A stretch of 64,000 nt of DNA from Symbiodinium natans (Eukaryota; Sar; Dinophyceae; Suessiales; Symbiodiniaceae): contig CAJNDS010002596.1 of the NCBI GenBank assembly GCA_905221605.1, positions 110,001-174,000 of the forward strand, given 5' to 3'. Shown here piece after piece: positions 12,081 to 24,138 of the stretch (the first letter of the stretch is position 1; every line of letters begins with the position of its first letter). Below the pieces are notes generated by a model. That model saw only the letters and a list, made by a program, of their open reading frames with translations, ran no database searches and was not told the origin of the DNA. A program made the position numbers and the translations under genes.

Positions 12081-12794
12081 TAGGCTTCTGCGAGTGGGAC
12101 AGGGCTCTCCATAGCACAGAAGCCCGAACCGTTTCCAAAGGCAAAACGCTCAAGAGGCCCTCTAAGCCCCAAACTCACTCATAAGAACGGCCTACTCACC
12201 CTGGCATCTTGGGCTACAGGCTAATTAGTATCAACCCTAGACCCTATATAAACCCTAAACCCTGAACCCTAGACCCAAAACCCTAAACCCTAAACCCTGG
12301 GTACGCGGGACGACCGAAGTGGGCCCGAATACCCGAAACCCGGAACCCTTCAGCATGTCTTTCCTTCCCGCGAGCGCTGCTGCTAGTTCTTTGGTCTCCC
12401 AAGAGGCCGCCAGCTCTGCTCCACAAGAACGGGAATTCGCAGTTTAGGGTTTCGGGTTTAGGATTTAGGGTTTGGGGTTTAGAGTTTAGGAGAAGAGCCA
12501 TAGGAAAGTTTAGGGGAGGGAAATTTCGGAGGCACCTACATGAACAACGTCCTTCTGCGGCAACTAAGGCTTTCATGGGAGCAGTGGCTCAGTCTCCACT
12601 TACTCCTCTTGCAGCACAAGTTTGGCTACTGGGCTCTGAGTTGGTAGCCACATCAGCCTATAAGCCTAAACAACTGCATAGGCATTTCCCAAGTTCCGGT
12701 CCCCCTAATATACCACCAAAATCACTATAGTTCTTACTTAAGGAACCCCACCAAAAAAAGGGTAGCCCCCTCCCATTGTCGGCCACTAAATTAT

Positions 12795-12970
12795 GGTCCC
12801 TTCTTGGGGCACCCTAAATAAGAGTGGCCACCTTATAATAAGGACCTTGGGATGTTCCCCCTTATACCAACAGTTCTTAATACGGATTCTCGCACCCCCT
12901 ACTATACTTCCTCTAAAGGACTGTTAGTATAAGGGGGAACATCCCAATAAGCACCCCAAGAAGGAACCCT
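12795..12970. mobile_element. Inverted-repeat element (family D) hosting a family B insertion
   Basis: GGTCCCTTCTTGGGGCACCC at the left is inverted at the right as GCACCCCAAGAAGGAACCCT. The family B element at 12847-12947 occupies nearly all of the space between, so it appears to have inserted into the loop or arm of an older inverted repeat. Confidence 0.5.
12847..12947. mobile_element. MITE-like element, family B (best copy)
   Basis: 101 bp with terminal inverted repeats of about 29 bp, starting TTGGGATGTTCCCCCTTATA and ending with the inverted equivalent. The interior contains CCCCCTACTATACTTCC. No coding capacity. Confidence 0.8.
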
Positions 12971-13968
12971 GACTAGGGAAATCACCAAATATGAAGTAGA
13001 GTTTATATTTCTAGCACCCCCAAAAGGACACCCAATGTATACGCTCGCCAGTATAAACACAGGAACCTTAACATAACTTTCAAAAAACCGAAATACAAAC
13101 CCTGCTTCATGTAAACCCCCCAAGTCGTCATAAAGTTCATGCGGACCTGGCAGTCCTCATGCGACTCGCCGGAGCGATCTTCTATTGATGGGAGGGAAGG
13201 GTAGAGAAGCGCAAAGCAAGCCCCATTGTTGAGGGCGGTTAGGGCACCCTAAACCGTCAACCCTCAACCCCAACCCCCAACCCCTAAACCCTAAACCCTA
13301 AACCCTAAACCCCCAAAAAACCCGGGGAGGAGGGGGGGGGGGGGGTTCAGGGTTTGGGGGTGGCCGGCTTAGGGCTCGTGGAGGCGGTCTTGCATTGAAG
13401 GGTTTAGGGGTTTGGGATGTCGGGCCGCTTCAGATTTCAGTGTGGGGTGTAAAGGTTTAGGAGGCATACAAGGGCCTACCTAGCTACATATGCATGGAGG
13501 CCCCATCACATGTACGTATCTCAGCCAAACAGCACTGTCAAGAGTGGCATCTACATGCACTTGCCATTAATTTGACTAGACGGGCCACGTTTCCCTAAAC
13601 CCTAAACCCTAAGCCCTAAACCCTAAACCCAGGGTTTACCTCAGTCCGGAACCCTCGCCAAAGTACAAGAGACGTCCGGAGTCCTTGGGCGCATTCTACC
13701 TCTCATGCGTTGACCCGAGTGAGACAGGCTGTGCCACGCACAGCAAGATCGACACGTGGCTGCAGAAGCATCTGTGCAAAGGTGCACCACAGACCGCACT
13801 AAACCCTATTGGAGCTTAAGCAGTTTAGGGTTTAGGGTTTAGGGTTTAGGCCTACAGAGATTTCAGGCTTAGGGACAGCAGGAAATCCCCTAGAACCTCT
13901 TCAGCCGGACAGCCCAAGTGCCATGAACATCGGCCATTGCCGTGGGTGTAAGCGGTTTAGGTTTGAGT

Positions 13969-14206
13969 CTTAGGGTAGTTTCAGGGTCCTTTAGTACGGG
14001 CCCTAACGTCTACCCTATATATATATATATACATATATATATACATATATATATATACATATATATATACATATATATATATACACTCCTTATATATATA
14101 TATACACCCCTTATGTATAACCTACATTCAGCCCAAGGGCCCATACATCAGAACCCTTGAAAGAGGGTAAGGGACCACATTAAGGGCCCGTGAAACTACC
14201 CTTAGA
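13969..14206. mobile_element. MITE-like element, family C with internal TA microsatellite
   Basis: About 238 bp. Left end CTTAGGGTAGTTTCAGGGTC; right end inverted as CTAAGGGTAGTTTCACGGGC. The interior has a (TA)n stretch interrupted by CA (14016-14105) followed by the family C segment CCCAAGGGCCCATACATCAG. Confidence 0.7.
14016..14105. repeat. (TA)n microsatellite
   Basis: Alternating TA with occasional CA steps, split by CTCCT and CCCC. The Tyr-Ile repeat peptide read through it is a microsatellite artefact. Confidence 0.9.
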
Positions 14207-14823
14207 TTTAGGGCAATTACTTTCGAGTAAACCCTAAACCCTAAACCCTAAACCCTAAACCCCAAACCCCAAACGCTAAACCCTAAACCCTAAACCCTAA
14301 ACCCTAAACCCTAAACCCTAAACCCTAAACCTTAAACCCTAATCCGAAGTCCACTTGTGTGGGGTTTGGGGCTGCAGTGAAGAGAAACCAGTCCCCGCGG
14401 ACTTTCCTAGCTCTTCGGACGGAGTTTAGGCTTCTCAAGGCTTCGGAAATTCTGAGGTAACTAGGGTTTTGCAGGGATTCTGTAGTTTAGAAGGGTTCAA
14501 GGCTCAGGAAGTTCTGAAGTCATTTAAGTTTATGTAGGGGTTCTATGGAGTTCTACTTGGGGCTTGTAAGGTCTAAAAGACCATCTACCACGTGCCAAGG
14601 TCAGAATTTGCGGCGCCTACTAGGATCCCGAAAACCCCGTTTAGGGCTCAGCGTCTATACAGGGTTTAGGGTTTAGGGTTTAGGGCTAGGGTTTAGGGTT
14701 TAGGGTTTGGGGGTTTAGGGTTTAAGGGTTTAGGATTGTTTAGGCTTTAGGGCTGAATCGTCAGCGCGCTGGAGTCATTTCAAGACCCTTCGGTCTGATG
14801 CTGCAACCGCATTCCCTATACTC

Positions 14824-14976
14824 GGTAGCCCAGTAACCAGATTTTTTGTAAGGGCACCCTTCTCAGGGTTTAGGGTTTAGGGTTTAGGGTTTAGGGTTTA
14901 GGGTTTAGGGCTACCTTATCAAGGAACCTTGAACCCAAAAAAAACAAGAGTCAAGGAAGGGTACCACTGGGCTACC
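14824..14976. mobile_element. MITE-like element, family I with internal TTTAGGG array
   Basis: Inverted ends GGTAGCCCAGT and ACTGGGCTACC. Inside are TAAGGGCACCC on the left and AAGGGTACCACT on the right, with about six TTTAGGG units in the middle. The same end motif occurs at 27128-27229 and inside the second intron of the ankyrin gene (21421-21520). Confidence 0.6.
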
Positions 14977-15381
14977 AAGCTTAGTAACGGAGAAGTGCCA
15001 GCTCAAGTGACTCAGCCGAGCCGAGCATGGCCGCCATATTGGCAGCTTTGTCTCGCATACCTTGGGGTTCAGGGTTTAGGATTTAGGATTTAGGGTTTAG
15101 GGTTTAGGATTTAGGGTTTAGGGTTTAGGGTGGCTCTTTTGAGGGCCCATTTTGAGGCCCCTTTTTTTCCAGAAGGACAGCATCTCGGGGGCTGCATCCC
15201 CTTTAGCCGAAAAACGGTCAGCGTAGGAGACTCTATATGAAGCAGGGTTTATAATCCTGTTCTTGGTGAGTGTATATAAGGTTCCTTTTGAATCTTGGTG
15301 AGTGTCGTGTATATATTGGGTGTCCTTTTGGGGGTTACAAGAATATAAACCCTGCTGCATATAACCAAAAGTTACTTCTTT

Positions 15382-15502
15382 GTCCAGTATCCTAGGGGAA
15401 CTAAAGGTTAACCTTTGTGGTAAACTCTAAACCCTAAACCCGAAGCCTAAACCCTAAACCCTAAACGCTAAACCCTAAACCTACTCTACTACTAAGGTTA
15501 AC
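15382..15502. mobile_element. Small repeat element, family H, with CCCTAAA insert
   Basis: Starts GTCCAGTATCCTAGGGGAAC and ends CTACTCTACTACTAAGGTTA, with CCCTAAA units in between. The same two ends enclose different interiors at 20868-20973 and 45564-45656. The ends share CTTAGT / ACTAAG in inverted orientation. Confidence 0.5.
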
Positions 15503-16052
15503 TTCCCAGCCCCTAAGGCAACATCCAAACTGGCAGCATCGAAGAGGAGTTTCTGCCTAATTGGTGACGGCAGGCCATGAAGCTGATGCTAGGGTTTAGG
15601 GTTTAGGGTTGAGGGTTTAGGGTTGAGGGTTTAGGGTTGAGGGTTTAGGGTTGAGGGTTTAGGGGCGTTTCTTTACTTCCCCAACGCAGCGTAGGTCCCC
15701 CCCAGGGCAGCCTTGCCACCTCCCTTGAGAGCATCCGCATCCACAGCAACCGTAAACCCTAGACCCTAAGCCCTAAAAATCCAAGTTGGGCATCGCCAGA
15801 TCAACTACTCGCCTAAATGGCTCGAACCGCAGGATCTCCCGCCCCCCTCCCCCCCTTAAGAGCAAGCCTTAAACAAAGATGGCCCTCCCGAAGATCTCAG
15901 CCCTGCGCCCTAAACCCTAAACCCCGACAACCCTGCCTAAAGTAGTGTAACTCCCGAAGACCTCAGCCCTACGGGCTAAACCCCAGAGTGCAAGCCTAAA
16001 CTAATGTAACTAATGGCACCTCCCAAAGACCTGAGCCCTACGACCTAAGCCC

Positions 16053-16188
16053 CACCCTAAACCCTAAACCCTAAACCCTAAACCCTAAACCCTAAACCCT
16101 AAACCCTAAACCCTAAACCCTAAACCCTAAACCCTAAACCCTAAACCCTAAACCCTAAACCCTAAACCCTAAACCCTAAACCCTAACC
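16053..16188 (-). repeat. CCCTAAA array
   Basis: About 19 perfect consecutive CCCTAAA units, among the most homogeneous arrays in the window. Confidence 0.95.
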
Positions 16189-17162
16189 GAGCCCCTGGCT
16201 GTTGATGGAGATGATGTGGTCGCCTACACAGACCTTGGCTTCGAGAGTTAGAGGGTTTAGGGTCTTTGGGGGGGGGGGGGGGGTCGGTACCAGCAGCGAG
16301 TTGCACTTGAGCTGCTATATGTTCGGGTATCTACGGCCCCTCGCAGCACTTTCCTAACCCCGAACCCTCTTGTAAACCTTAAACCCTTAAACCCTACACC
16401 CTAAACCCTAAACCCTAAACCTTAAACCCTAACTCCACTAATGGAGCAAAACCCTTAACCCAAACTCAACTGATGGAGCCAAAGCTTGAGTAACTAATGG
16501 AGCCAAAGCTTGAGTCATAAATTCGAGGCCAGCGGCTTAGAGGCTCGAGGGTTTAGGGCCGGTTTAGGGTTTAGGGGTTTGGAGTTTAGGGTTTAGGGTT
16601 TAGCTCTTAGGGGTTTAGGGTTTAGGGTTTGTAGGGTTTGGGGTTTCGGGTTTGGGTCTTTCGCCATGTTTGAACAGCAAGCTGAACTGACGATGAACAG
16701 CTTAGTTTCGCGATTTCACGATGGCCGATGTGGGTCACGACGACCGTTTGTGCTCAGACCTAAACCCTGGACCCTAAACCCTAAACCCTGAACCCTAAAC
16801 GATAATGTTTCTAGGTGACTCGTTGCTGACAATGGGTAATGGAGAGCTTGCCCGAGTACAAACTTGAATATACGGGACTTTAGGGTTTAGGGTCCAGGGT
16901 TCAAATAGTAGGATTCCCTCATATTCAGGACCCCCAATGAGGCACGCATAATTTCGGAAAACCCCACCCTAAACCCTGAATCCCAAACACGTGCGCACAC
17001 GGCGAATTACTTGTCTTCTCCTTTTCAGTTCAGGGTTCCGAGAGCTCAGAAGAGTGGGCAGTGCCAAGGTCCCTCCCCCAACCCCAACACAACCTCCAAG
17101 CAATGTAGGGGTCGGAAAATTCACTAATATTATTCCCTTATGGTCCCTTATACTTCTACTAT

Positions 17163-17282
17163 AATAACCCCCAAAACCCAAAACCCAAAACCCAAAACCC
17201 AAAACCCAAAACCCAAAACCCAAAACCCAAAACCCTAAACCCTAAACCCTAAACCCTAACCCTAAACCCTAAACCCTAAACT
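17163..17282 (-). repeat. CCCAAAA then CCCTAAA array
   Basis: About nine units of the variant 7-mer CCCAAAA (17163-17232) pass directly into CCCTAAA units. The clean boundary suggests separate amplification of each variant. Confidence 0.9.
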
Positions 17283-18951
17283 ATAGTAGCTAGAGTAACT
17301 ATAGTATGCTCTGCAGGGAGTGAGACCTGCGCTTCCGGATGGGCTGCGTTCCAGTCTGGGACAAGCCCCTCGGGATCAATGCCTGGGTTTAGGCTTTAGG
17401 GTTTAGGGTTTAGGGTCTGTTTAGGGTTTAGGGTTTAGGGTTTAGGGTTTAGGGTTTAGGGTTTTGGGTTTTGGGTTAAGGGTGTTTTTGGGAGAACTTT
17501 GTGGTATTGGGGGGGTCTAGTTTAAGGTTTTAGAGAGGTTTGGGGCAGTTTGGGGTAGCCTGTACTTAGAACACTACTAACAAGCATCCATGAACCTCCA
17601 GGTGGGGTTTTCGGGTGCATGGGCCCTAGCCCGAAACCATAAACCCGAAACCCCAAACCCAAAAAAAATGAAACAGATTGACTCCAGGTCCGTGCCAACC
17701 CCAGGCCCAGAACCTAAACCATAGGCCCCAAAACCCAAACTTAGAGCTGTCGGGTCTTGAGGCGTAAGGCTTGGGCGGTTTCTGGGGGGGTTTCAGATTT
17801 GGCGGGGGTTTCAGACCTTTTGGGGAGAGGGGTTCTAACTTGAACCCCCCTAGCTGAGAAGTGGCTTAGCGTAGGGTTCACGGTGTAGGGCTTAGGGTCA
17901 AGCTTAGGGTTCAGGGCGTAGGGTGTAGACCCCTATGAAGATATGAGCCTTGTAGATCTGAAGGCTTCGGGTGGGTAGGGTGTGTACAAAGCTGGCCGAA
18001 TGCAGATGGATGCCAACGCCTGAGCTGTAGTCGCCAATCGACACTAAGCTGTCCGAAAAGGGTTTAGGGTTTAGGGTTCGGGGTTTGGGGTTAAGGGTTT
18101 AGGGCTGGCCCAAAGAAAGCACAAGGCGGGCAAGGACCTGCAATCGCCACCAGGATACCATGAGCCCTAAACCCTGCATCTTAAACCTACAGTCCCCTAA
18201 CCCTATATTCTAAAACAGTAAACTTAACACCTTAAAGCCCTGGCCATAAACAACTGCAAAAACAAAAGGCCCAAAGCCCTAAACCCTAACCCCTCAACGC
18301 CAACCCCTGCACTCCAGCCCCTGAACCCCAAACCCTAACCCCAAACCCCAAACCCTAAACCCTAAACCCCAAAGCCCTAAACCCTAAACCCTCACCTGGC
18401 CTGCAACCGCCAGCTTTATGGAGCTCTTGAAGTAGTTGATGGTGAAGCCCAGCTGCTGTCCTGCACCCCCGAGCCCCCTGAGCCCTAAACCCAAAACCCT
18501 AAACCCCAAACCCCAAAAACTGCACTTAGGGCTTTAGGGTCTCTTGGGGCTTGGGGCTCAGCCCTTGGGATGTTAGATGGCTTTGAGGGTTCAGGATTTT
18601 AAGGCTTTAGGGTTTAGGGTTTAAGGATTAGGGAAGTCCAAGCCCTCAAGGCTGGTTAAGCCCCAAATAGAAACCTTGAGCCGCTGCAGGCGGCACCCGA
18701 GCAAACAAGACGTGGACAGTCATCTTCTGATAGCTTGCCTGAAGGTTGGCATAAGCCATTTCTTTTTGAATTTGTTGAAGTCTTGCGACATCCCAGCCCC
18801 TGTTGACCCTGGGAAAATCTTAAAGCACCTGTCTGATGAAAATTGGAGAAACGAGTCTAAAAACTTGGGTTAAGTGAGCAACACGATGCCCTTGGCACTT
18901 TGCTCTCCTGTTCAATTCATGTTACTGTCCCGTTCTTCTTGCTCATTTGTA

Positions 18952-19017
18952 TCCTAAACCCTAAACCCTAAACCCTAAACCCTAAACCCTAAACCCTAAA
19001 CCCTAAACCCTAAACCC
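18952..19017 (-). repeat. CCCTAAA array
   Basis: Nine consecutive CCCTAAA units. Confidence 0.9.
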
Positions 19018-20099
19018 AAATCCCTCACATTGGGGGAGATTTTCGGGTTCCTCAGTTTTCACGGCGACAGGATGTCCGAAGTCGCCGACAGCGCCCTGAA
19101 CCCCAAAACCCTAAACCCTAAACCCTAAATCCTAAACCCTAAACCCTAAACCCTAAACCCTAAACCCTAAACAGGCCCTAAACCCTGAGCCCTAAACACT
19201 GAAAACGGTACTGAAGCCCTAAAGGCAGACCCTAAAACCTAGCAACCCTGAGGCCTGAGCCCCTACAAACCCTTCTTTTGGGGCCACTGCTCTACATGCC
19301 ACATCCGAAAACACGAACCCAAACCCTAAACCCTAAACCCTAAACTCTAAACCCTAAACCCTAAACTCTAACCCCTTAACCCTAAACCCTTACACCCCGT
19401 GCAACGTGTGGCAGGTCCCGGCGCTCGTTGGAGCAGAACTTTGAACTCCTGCTTTGGGCTTGGGTTCAGGGTACAGGGTTCAGGTTTCAGGGCTTAGGGT
19501 TTAGGTAGTTTTTCTCATAGACCCTAAACCCTAAAAACGAAATCTTTATAGGGTTGAGGGTTTGGGAGTTAGAGGAATTCTGGTTCAGGGCATTGACTTT
19601 TGGGAGTTAACGTTTGGGGCTTGAGGTCGTTTGGCTTCCGTGCTTAGGTTTAGGGTTTAGGGCTTAGGGCTTAGGGTTTAGGGCTTGGGGTTTAGGGCTT
19701 AGGGCTCAGGGTTTAGGGTTTAGGGTTTAGGGCTTAGGGACTAGGGATTGAGGCTCAAGCTTCGAACTTACCTCGGCCCCGCCACAGCAAAGCTTCAGTA
19801 AGGGGTTTGAGATCCATCGCCCTGGTAGGAGACAGATACTGACCCATTAAAAACCCAATGCCTCCGTTGCTGTAGGTTGCTCTTCTGACCCTAACTTAGT
19901 TTGCTGAGCTCATAAGCCCCCAAAAAGTGTACACTTTCAGTTCTATAGGGTATTCTAGTCTCCCAAAAAGTGTAAAGTGTGCTCACTCTGCTACTAAGTA
20001 AACCCTAAACCCTAAACCCTGAACCCTAAACCCTCAAGGTCATAGAGATGGTGCCGAGCTTGCGAGCCATTGCCTTCATGTAGCAAGTTGAACCCGATG

Positions 20100-20178
20100 A
20101 GGGTTTAGGGTTTAGGGTTTAGGGTTTAGGGTTTAGGGTTTAGGGTTTAGGGTTTAGGGTTTAGGGTTTAGGGTTTAG
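20100..20178 (+). repeat. TTTAGGG array
   Basis: About eleven consecutive TTTAGGG units. Confidence 0.9.
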
Positions 20179-20465
20179 GAGCTAGGGATTAGGGTACCCG
20201 AAGGTTCAGGGTGTAGAGGTTCAGGGCTCTTCGGTCTTTGATCCCCAAAACCTAACCCCAAACACCCTAAACCGGAGAAGCCCTAAACCCAAAACTCTAG
20301 AACCCCAAACACCAAACCCTAAACCCCTAAACACCCTGAACCGCACAAAAATGGTTCACCCTAAACCCTAAACCTTAAACCCTAAACCCTAAACCCCTGG
20401 CCTTTGGGCGCCGGAACTTCATCTCCAGATGGCCCTCACCAGCCTCCTCCCAGGATGCTCTCTGC

Positions 20466-20560
20466 TAGTTTAGGGTTTAGGGTTTAGGGTTTAGGGTTTA
20501 GGGTTTAGGGTTTAGGGTTTAGGGTTTAGGGTTTAGGGTTTAGGGTTTAGGGTTTAGGGG
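20466..20560 (+). repeat. TTTAGGG array
   Basis: About thirteen consecutive TTTAGGG units, same orientation as the array at 20100. Confidence 0.9.
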
Positions 20561-20867
20561 TAGCGGAGGACTCAGGACAGAAAAGGTGCTGATTTTGTTC
20601 GTCAGCAGGCATGGGCTGCAAAACGACGACTTACGGTGAAACCATAGGACGAATTACGGTGAAACACGGGTAAAAAAAAGCTCCCCGCGTGAAAGGCAAG
20701 AGGGTGCAGGGTTTACCAAGAACTCCCACGAACCCTGAACCACAGCAACCGCTAAACCCTAAACCAGAAAGAAGAGAAACAAAAACAAAAAAAAACAAAC
20801 AACACAAACAATATCGCAACCCTATAAACGCTATACACCGAAACCCTACGCCTTGAACCCGAACCTT

Positions 20868-20973
20868 AGTCATCCAGTATCCTAGGGAAACCAAAGGTTA
20901 ACCTTTGGGGTTGTACAGGGAATATAAGAACCCAAAAAAGTAAACGGTCACCCCACCCTACTACTAAGGAACT
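20868..20973. mobile_element. Small repeat element, family H
   Basis: CTTAGTCATCCAGTATCCTA at the left and CCCTACTACTAAGG at the right, with AAAGGTTAACCTTTGG (itself a palindrome) inside the left arm. Similar to 15382-15502 and 45564-45656. Confidence 0.5.
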
Positions 20974-21302
20974 CCTACAGACCCCGCACCCCAACGCCCA
21001 CAGGAAAGATCTGAAAACGCCGGCCAGGTCTGGGCAGCAAGATCAACCCCCCGTCGGTGGGCTGCCCGGGCCCTAAACCCTCAATCCAGGGCGCTTCCAG
21101 CTGCTTTAATTCATGGCTTGTCGTTGTTGTTGATATGGGTGGGTTCGCTAAATTCGGGTGCCCATTTTTGTTATTGGAGGGGGGGGATGCGTTTGATGAG
21201 CGTGCAATAGTATGTAGGGGAGCCAAAAGGGAATCAGAGAACCACCCAGATGACTGTAGCTATTAACAGCTAAGAATTACTAACGATACTCAAACAGACA
21301 AC

Positions 21303-22606
21303 TCAACCCTCAACAACCTTGCTCAGAAAGCGTGCAATCTCGACGTGGCCATGGGAAGATGCGTGCATGAGAGAGGGTGCATCATGACCATGCGTCGAGT
21401 TCTTGTCGGCACCTGCGTTCCTGGTAGCCCAGCGACCATCGTTTAATGAGGGTTTAGGGGTTACGGGTTTAGGGCTAAGGATTTAGGGTAACATAAGGTA
21501 CCACAAGGATAGCGAGGCTCTGCAACAAATCCACAATCTCGACGTGGCCCTGAGAAGATGCGAGCATGAGACTGGACCTGTCCTGCCGGTTCTTCACGTT
21601 CTTGTCGACACCAGCTTCCAGCAGCAAACGTACAATCTCGATGTGGCCCTCAGAAGATGCGTGCATAAGAGCGGTTCCGCCATAGACATCCTTCATGTTC
21701 TTGTCGGCACCCGCGCTCAGCAACAAACCTACAATCTCGACGTGGCCCATGGCAGAGGCGTGCATGAGCGCGGTCGCCCCGGACCTGTCCTGCAAGTTCT
21801 TGTCGACATTGCCATCCAGAAGCAAGCGTGCGATTTCAACGTGGCCCTTAGAAGACGCAAGCATGAGACTGGTCCTTCCCCGCTTGTCCTTCAGGTTCTT
21901 GTCAGCGCCAGCGTCCAGCATCAAACGTGCAATCTCGGTGTGGCCCATGAACCTATTCTCCCCTTAGAACCTTAGCAAAAAAGTTTTTAATATGCCTTGG
22001 GGCTTTTCTGAACAACATATTTTAAAACAAATCCCACGGGGGATATAGGAACGATGCACGCATGAGAGCCGTCTGGCCGGACTTGTCCTGCACGTTCTTG
22101 TCGCAACCAGCTTCCAGCAGCAAGAATACAATCTCGACGTAGCCCATTGAAGAGGCTAGCACGAGACTGGACATGTCCTGCATCTTGTACTGCAAGTTCT
22201 GATGGGCACCCGTGTCCACTAGCAAGCGCTCAAACTCGATGTGGCCCTTTGAAGATGCGCGCATGAGCGCGGTCGCAAAGGACCAGACCAGTATGACACC
22301 AGCTTTCAGCAGAGAGCGGCCAACTTCCACATTGCCTGCATCGGCAGCATAGTCAAGAAACTCGCGTTCAGCCTCAAACATCTGCTCCGGGCTGAGGGTG
22401 GATAGCAGCACCAGGTTCAGGTCAACGAGCCCAACTAGAGAAGCACGATCCTCTAAGCAGCAGCCAGCATGTAGGAGCTGTTGCAGGCAGACTGGGAAGT
22501 CATGTCGGCTTCTCAAGTGGCATTTCAGTTGGATCACGCTTTCCAAGGTGTCGCCCGCGGGTACTGCCGCCAGCTCTTCTCCGGAAATGCTCCAGACGTA
22601 CAGCAT
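21303..22606 (-). CDS. Ankyrin-repeat protein with N-terminal ubiquitin-like segment, three exons
   Basis: Gene model of 367 residues in exons 22606-22053, 21952-21521 and 21420-21303. The first about 75 residues (starting MLYVWSISGEEL, ending near LVLLSTLSPEQ) resemble the ubiquitin-like N-terminus I know from dinoflagellate ankyrin proteins. After a linker come about nine ankyrin repeats of the form TALMHASxxGHVEIVxLLLxAGADKN, ending with a TGA stop at 21303. The exons join in frame: intron 1 (21953-22052) is GT-AG, intron 2 (21421-21520) is GA-AG; each is exactly 100 nt and falls within an ankyrin repeat, so the repeat phase confirms the joins. The ATG at 22606 starts the ubiquitin-like segment directly. 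The likely role is protein-protein binding; partners are unknown. No neighbouring gene is linked. Transcript evidence is absent, so it could be a recent pseudogene, but no disabling change is seen. Confidence 0.85.
21421..21520 (-). other. Intron 2 of the ankyrin gene, introner-like, GA-AG
   Basis: Exactly 100 nt. On the gene strand it begins GAGCCTCGC and ends GGTCGCTGGGCTACCAG. The last bases, GCTGGGCTACC, are the complement of the terminal repeat of family I elements (GGTAGCCCAG), and GTGGTACC near the other end also occurs in that family. CCCTAAA-like units lie in its middle, as in the family I copy at 14824. It therefore looks like a family I relative inserted into the gene and spliced out. 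Confidence 0.6.
21953..22052 (-). other. Intron 1 of the ankyrin gene, introner-like, GT-AG
   Basis: Exactly 100 nt. A GTTC direct repeat sits at both splice junctions. Inside it the ends are an imperfect inverted repeat: CTATATCCCC on the donor side against GGGGAGAATAG on the acceptor side. The donor GT is supplied by one GTTC copy and the acceptor AG by the end of the element, as expected for an intron made by insertion of a TIR element. Confidence 0.65.
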
Positions 22607-24138
22607 GGCGTGGTCTGGAAGCTACGAAGCAGAAGCTCCACGATTCAAGTAAAACGTATGTCTAGGCTATTACTAGGAACTCTAGCCCTCAACCCTGCTA
22701 GTGAAAGTGCTGAATGCTGGCAATACTCAGGGGAGGGGATCCTCAGCCGACAAAGACGACGACCTGTTTACAACTCACATGCGCACTGAATTTTGATTAC
22801 ATTACAGGCAGCTTTCAGTACATAGGGTTTAGGGTTTAAGGTCTAGGGTTTAGGGCTGACATACTAAGCAAATTCCACTTGCATTCTACATGCTATGTTT
22901 AAGTCTAAAACTCACAGTCCGCTTAGACAAGCTTAACAATACACACTCGTGAAGATCATTGTACGCGGAAATTTAAACACCTAAAACAAACCTAAACCCT
23001 AAACCCTAAACCCTAAATCCCTGTTGAAGTTTGAACTTTTGGATTCGCAGGCTTTTCGATGCAAATCAGGCAATTTTGCTAAGCAGCTCGTTCTTCTTTT
23101 TTTGAGAAAGAGTGCTTCTCCCAAGCAACATATTGATCGAATATGCAAGTCAAGAACTAAAGAAGCACCCATTACATGAGCACATCAAGGCAATATTCAT
23201 TGCATAGAAATCTAGACACTCAGTACAGACTGGTTTTGTCGATGTAGAATTACCTCCTCTCTCCAGCATTTTTTGAGTGAGCAATCAAGGACAGTAATTG
23301 GGCCGCAACCCCCCGAGAAGCAAGACTTGGATTCTGCAAAAACCCTGCAAAACGCAGCGGACATATTGTACCGCATAACCTAATACTGAACTGGTCAGAA
23401 ATTAGTAGGAATTGTAGGAGTAGTTGTATGAGAGAAAGATAGCTGTACGCACAGAATTTAGGATGTTGTCTTCATGGCAAGAACACCAGTAAAAACACAT
23501 AATAAAACACGAGGTTGTTGAAGGTGGCAACGGCAAAACTGTCATACTTCCGGGTTTTTGCCTTTCGGAGCATTTCAGTTCATGTTTCTGTTTTCCGAAG
23601 TCCGGCGGCAGATTTATGTAAACATTTTTTGTATGACCTGTTCTATAACGCCGTTGCACGTAAACGAAACGATTACGATTCTATCGGTATTTACAAGGCT
23701 TTCGGTGTGTAGGACTTGCGCACAGGTGCATGGAAGCGAGCAGAAGAGTTGTGTCTGCAAGGAGGCTGCTTTTTTTTGGGGGGGGGTCACCATTTCTACG
23801 AAGTACGCAGGAAAGATTGTGCTTGGTAGGGCGAAGCCTAAAAAACCTAAACCCTAAACCCTAAACCCTAAGGTTCAACGGGCTTGAGGGCTTAGGGGAA
23901 AGGATGCCCAGAGGCCCCTTCTCTCCTTCTTCTGCGTGAGCCTGCTGAAGAGCTCCGTCTTGCTCCCCGCCTCCGGGGTTTAGGGTTTAGGGTTTAGGGT
24001 TTAAGGTTTAGGGTTTCGGGTTTAGGGTTTCGGGTTTCGGGTTTCGGGTTTCGAGTTTCGGGGTCAGCACGGCTGTGCGGGTTGCAATCCCGAACTTGCT
24101 TTGAATACTCTTGGTAGCAATCAACAGGGTCTTGGCCT

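Larger units (their letters stand above)
1..21302. other. Telomere-like repeat mosaic, no recognised gene
   Basis: Short unique segments (about 50-300 bp) alternate with short arrays of TTTAGGG or CCCTAAA and variants (TTTTAGGG, CCCCAAA, CCCCAAAA, TTTGGGG). Orientation switches repeatedly. Small inverted-repeat elements are interspersed and listed separately. The open frames here are short, rich in Gly-Leu-Gly-Phe-Arg-Val or Pro-Lys-Pro-type repeats read from the telomere-like units, and show no protein family I know. A dinoflagellate gene made of small exons could still be hidden here. Confidence 0.7.

Noticed and set aside
13942-14160. Tyr-Ile repeat protein
   Set aside because: Reading of a (TA)n microsatellite within a MITE-like element.
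21544-21975. Plus-strand 143-codon protein
   Set aside because: Complement of the ankyrin repeats, kept open by their periodicity.
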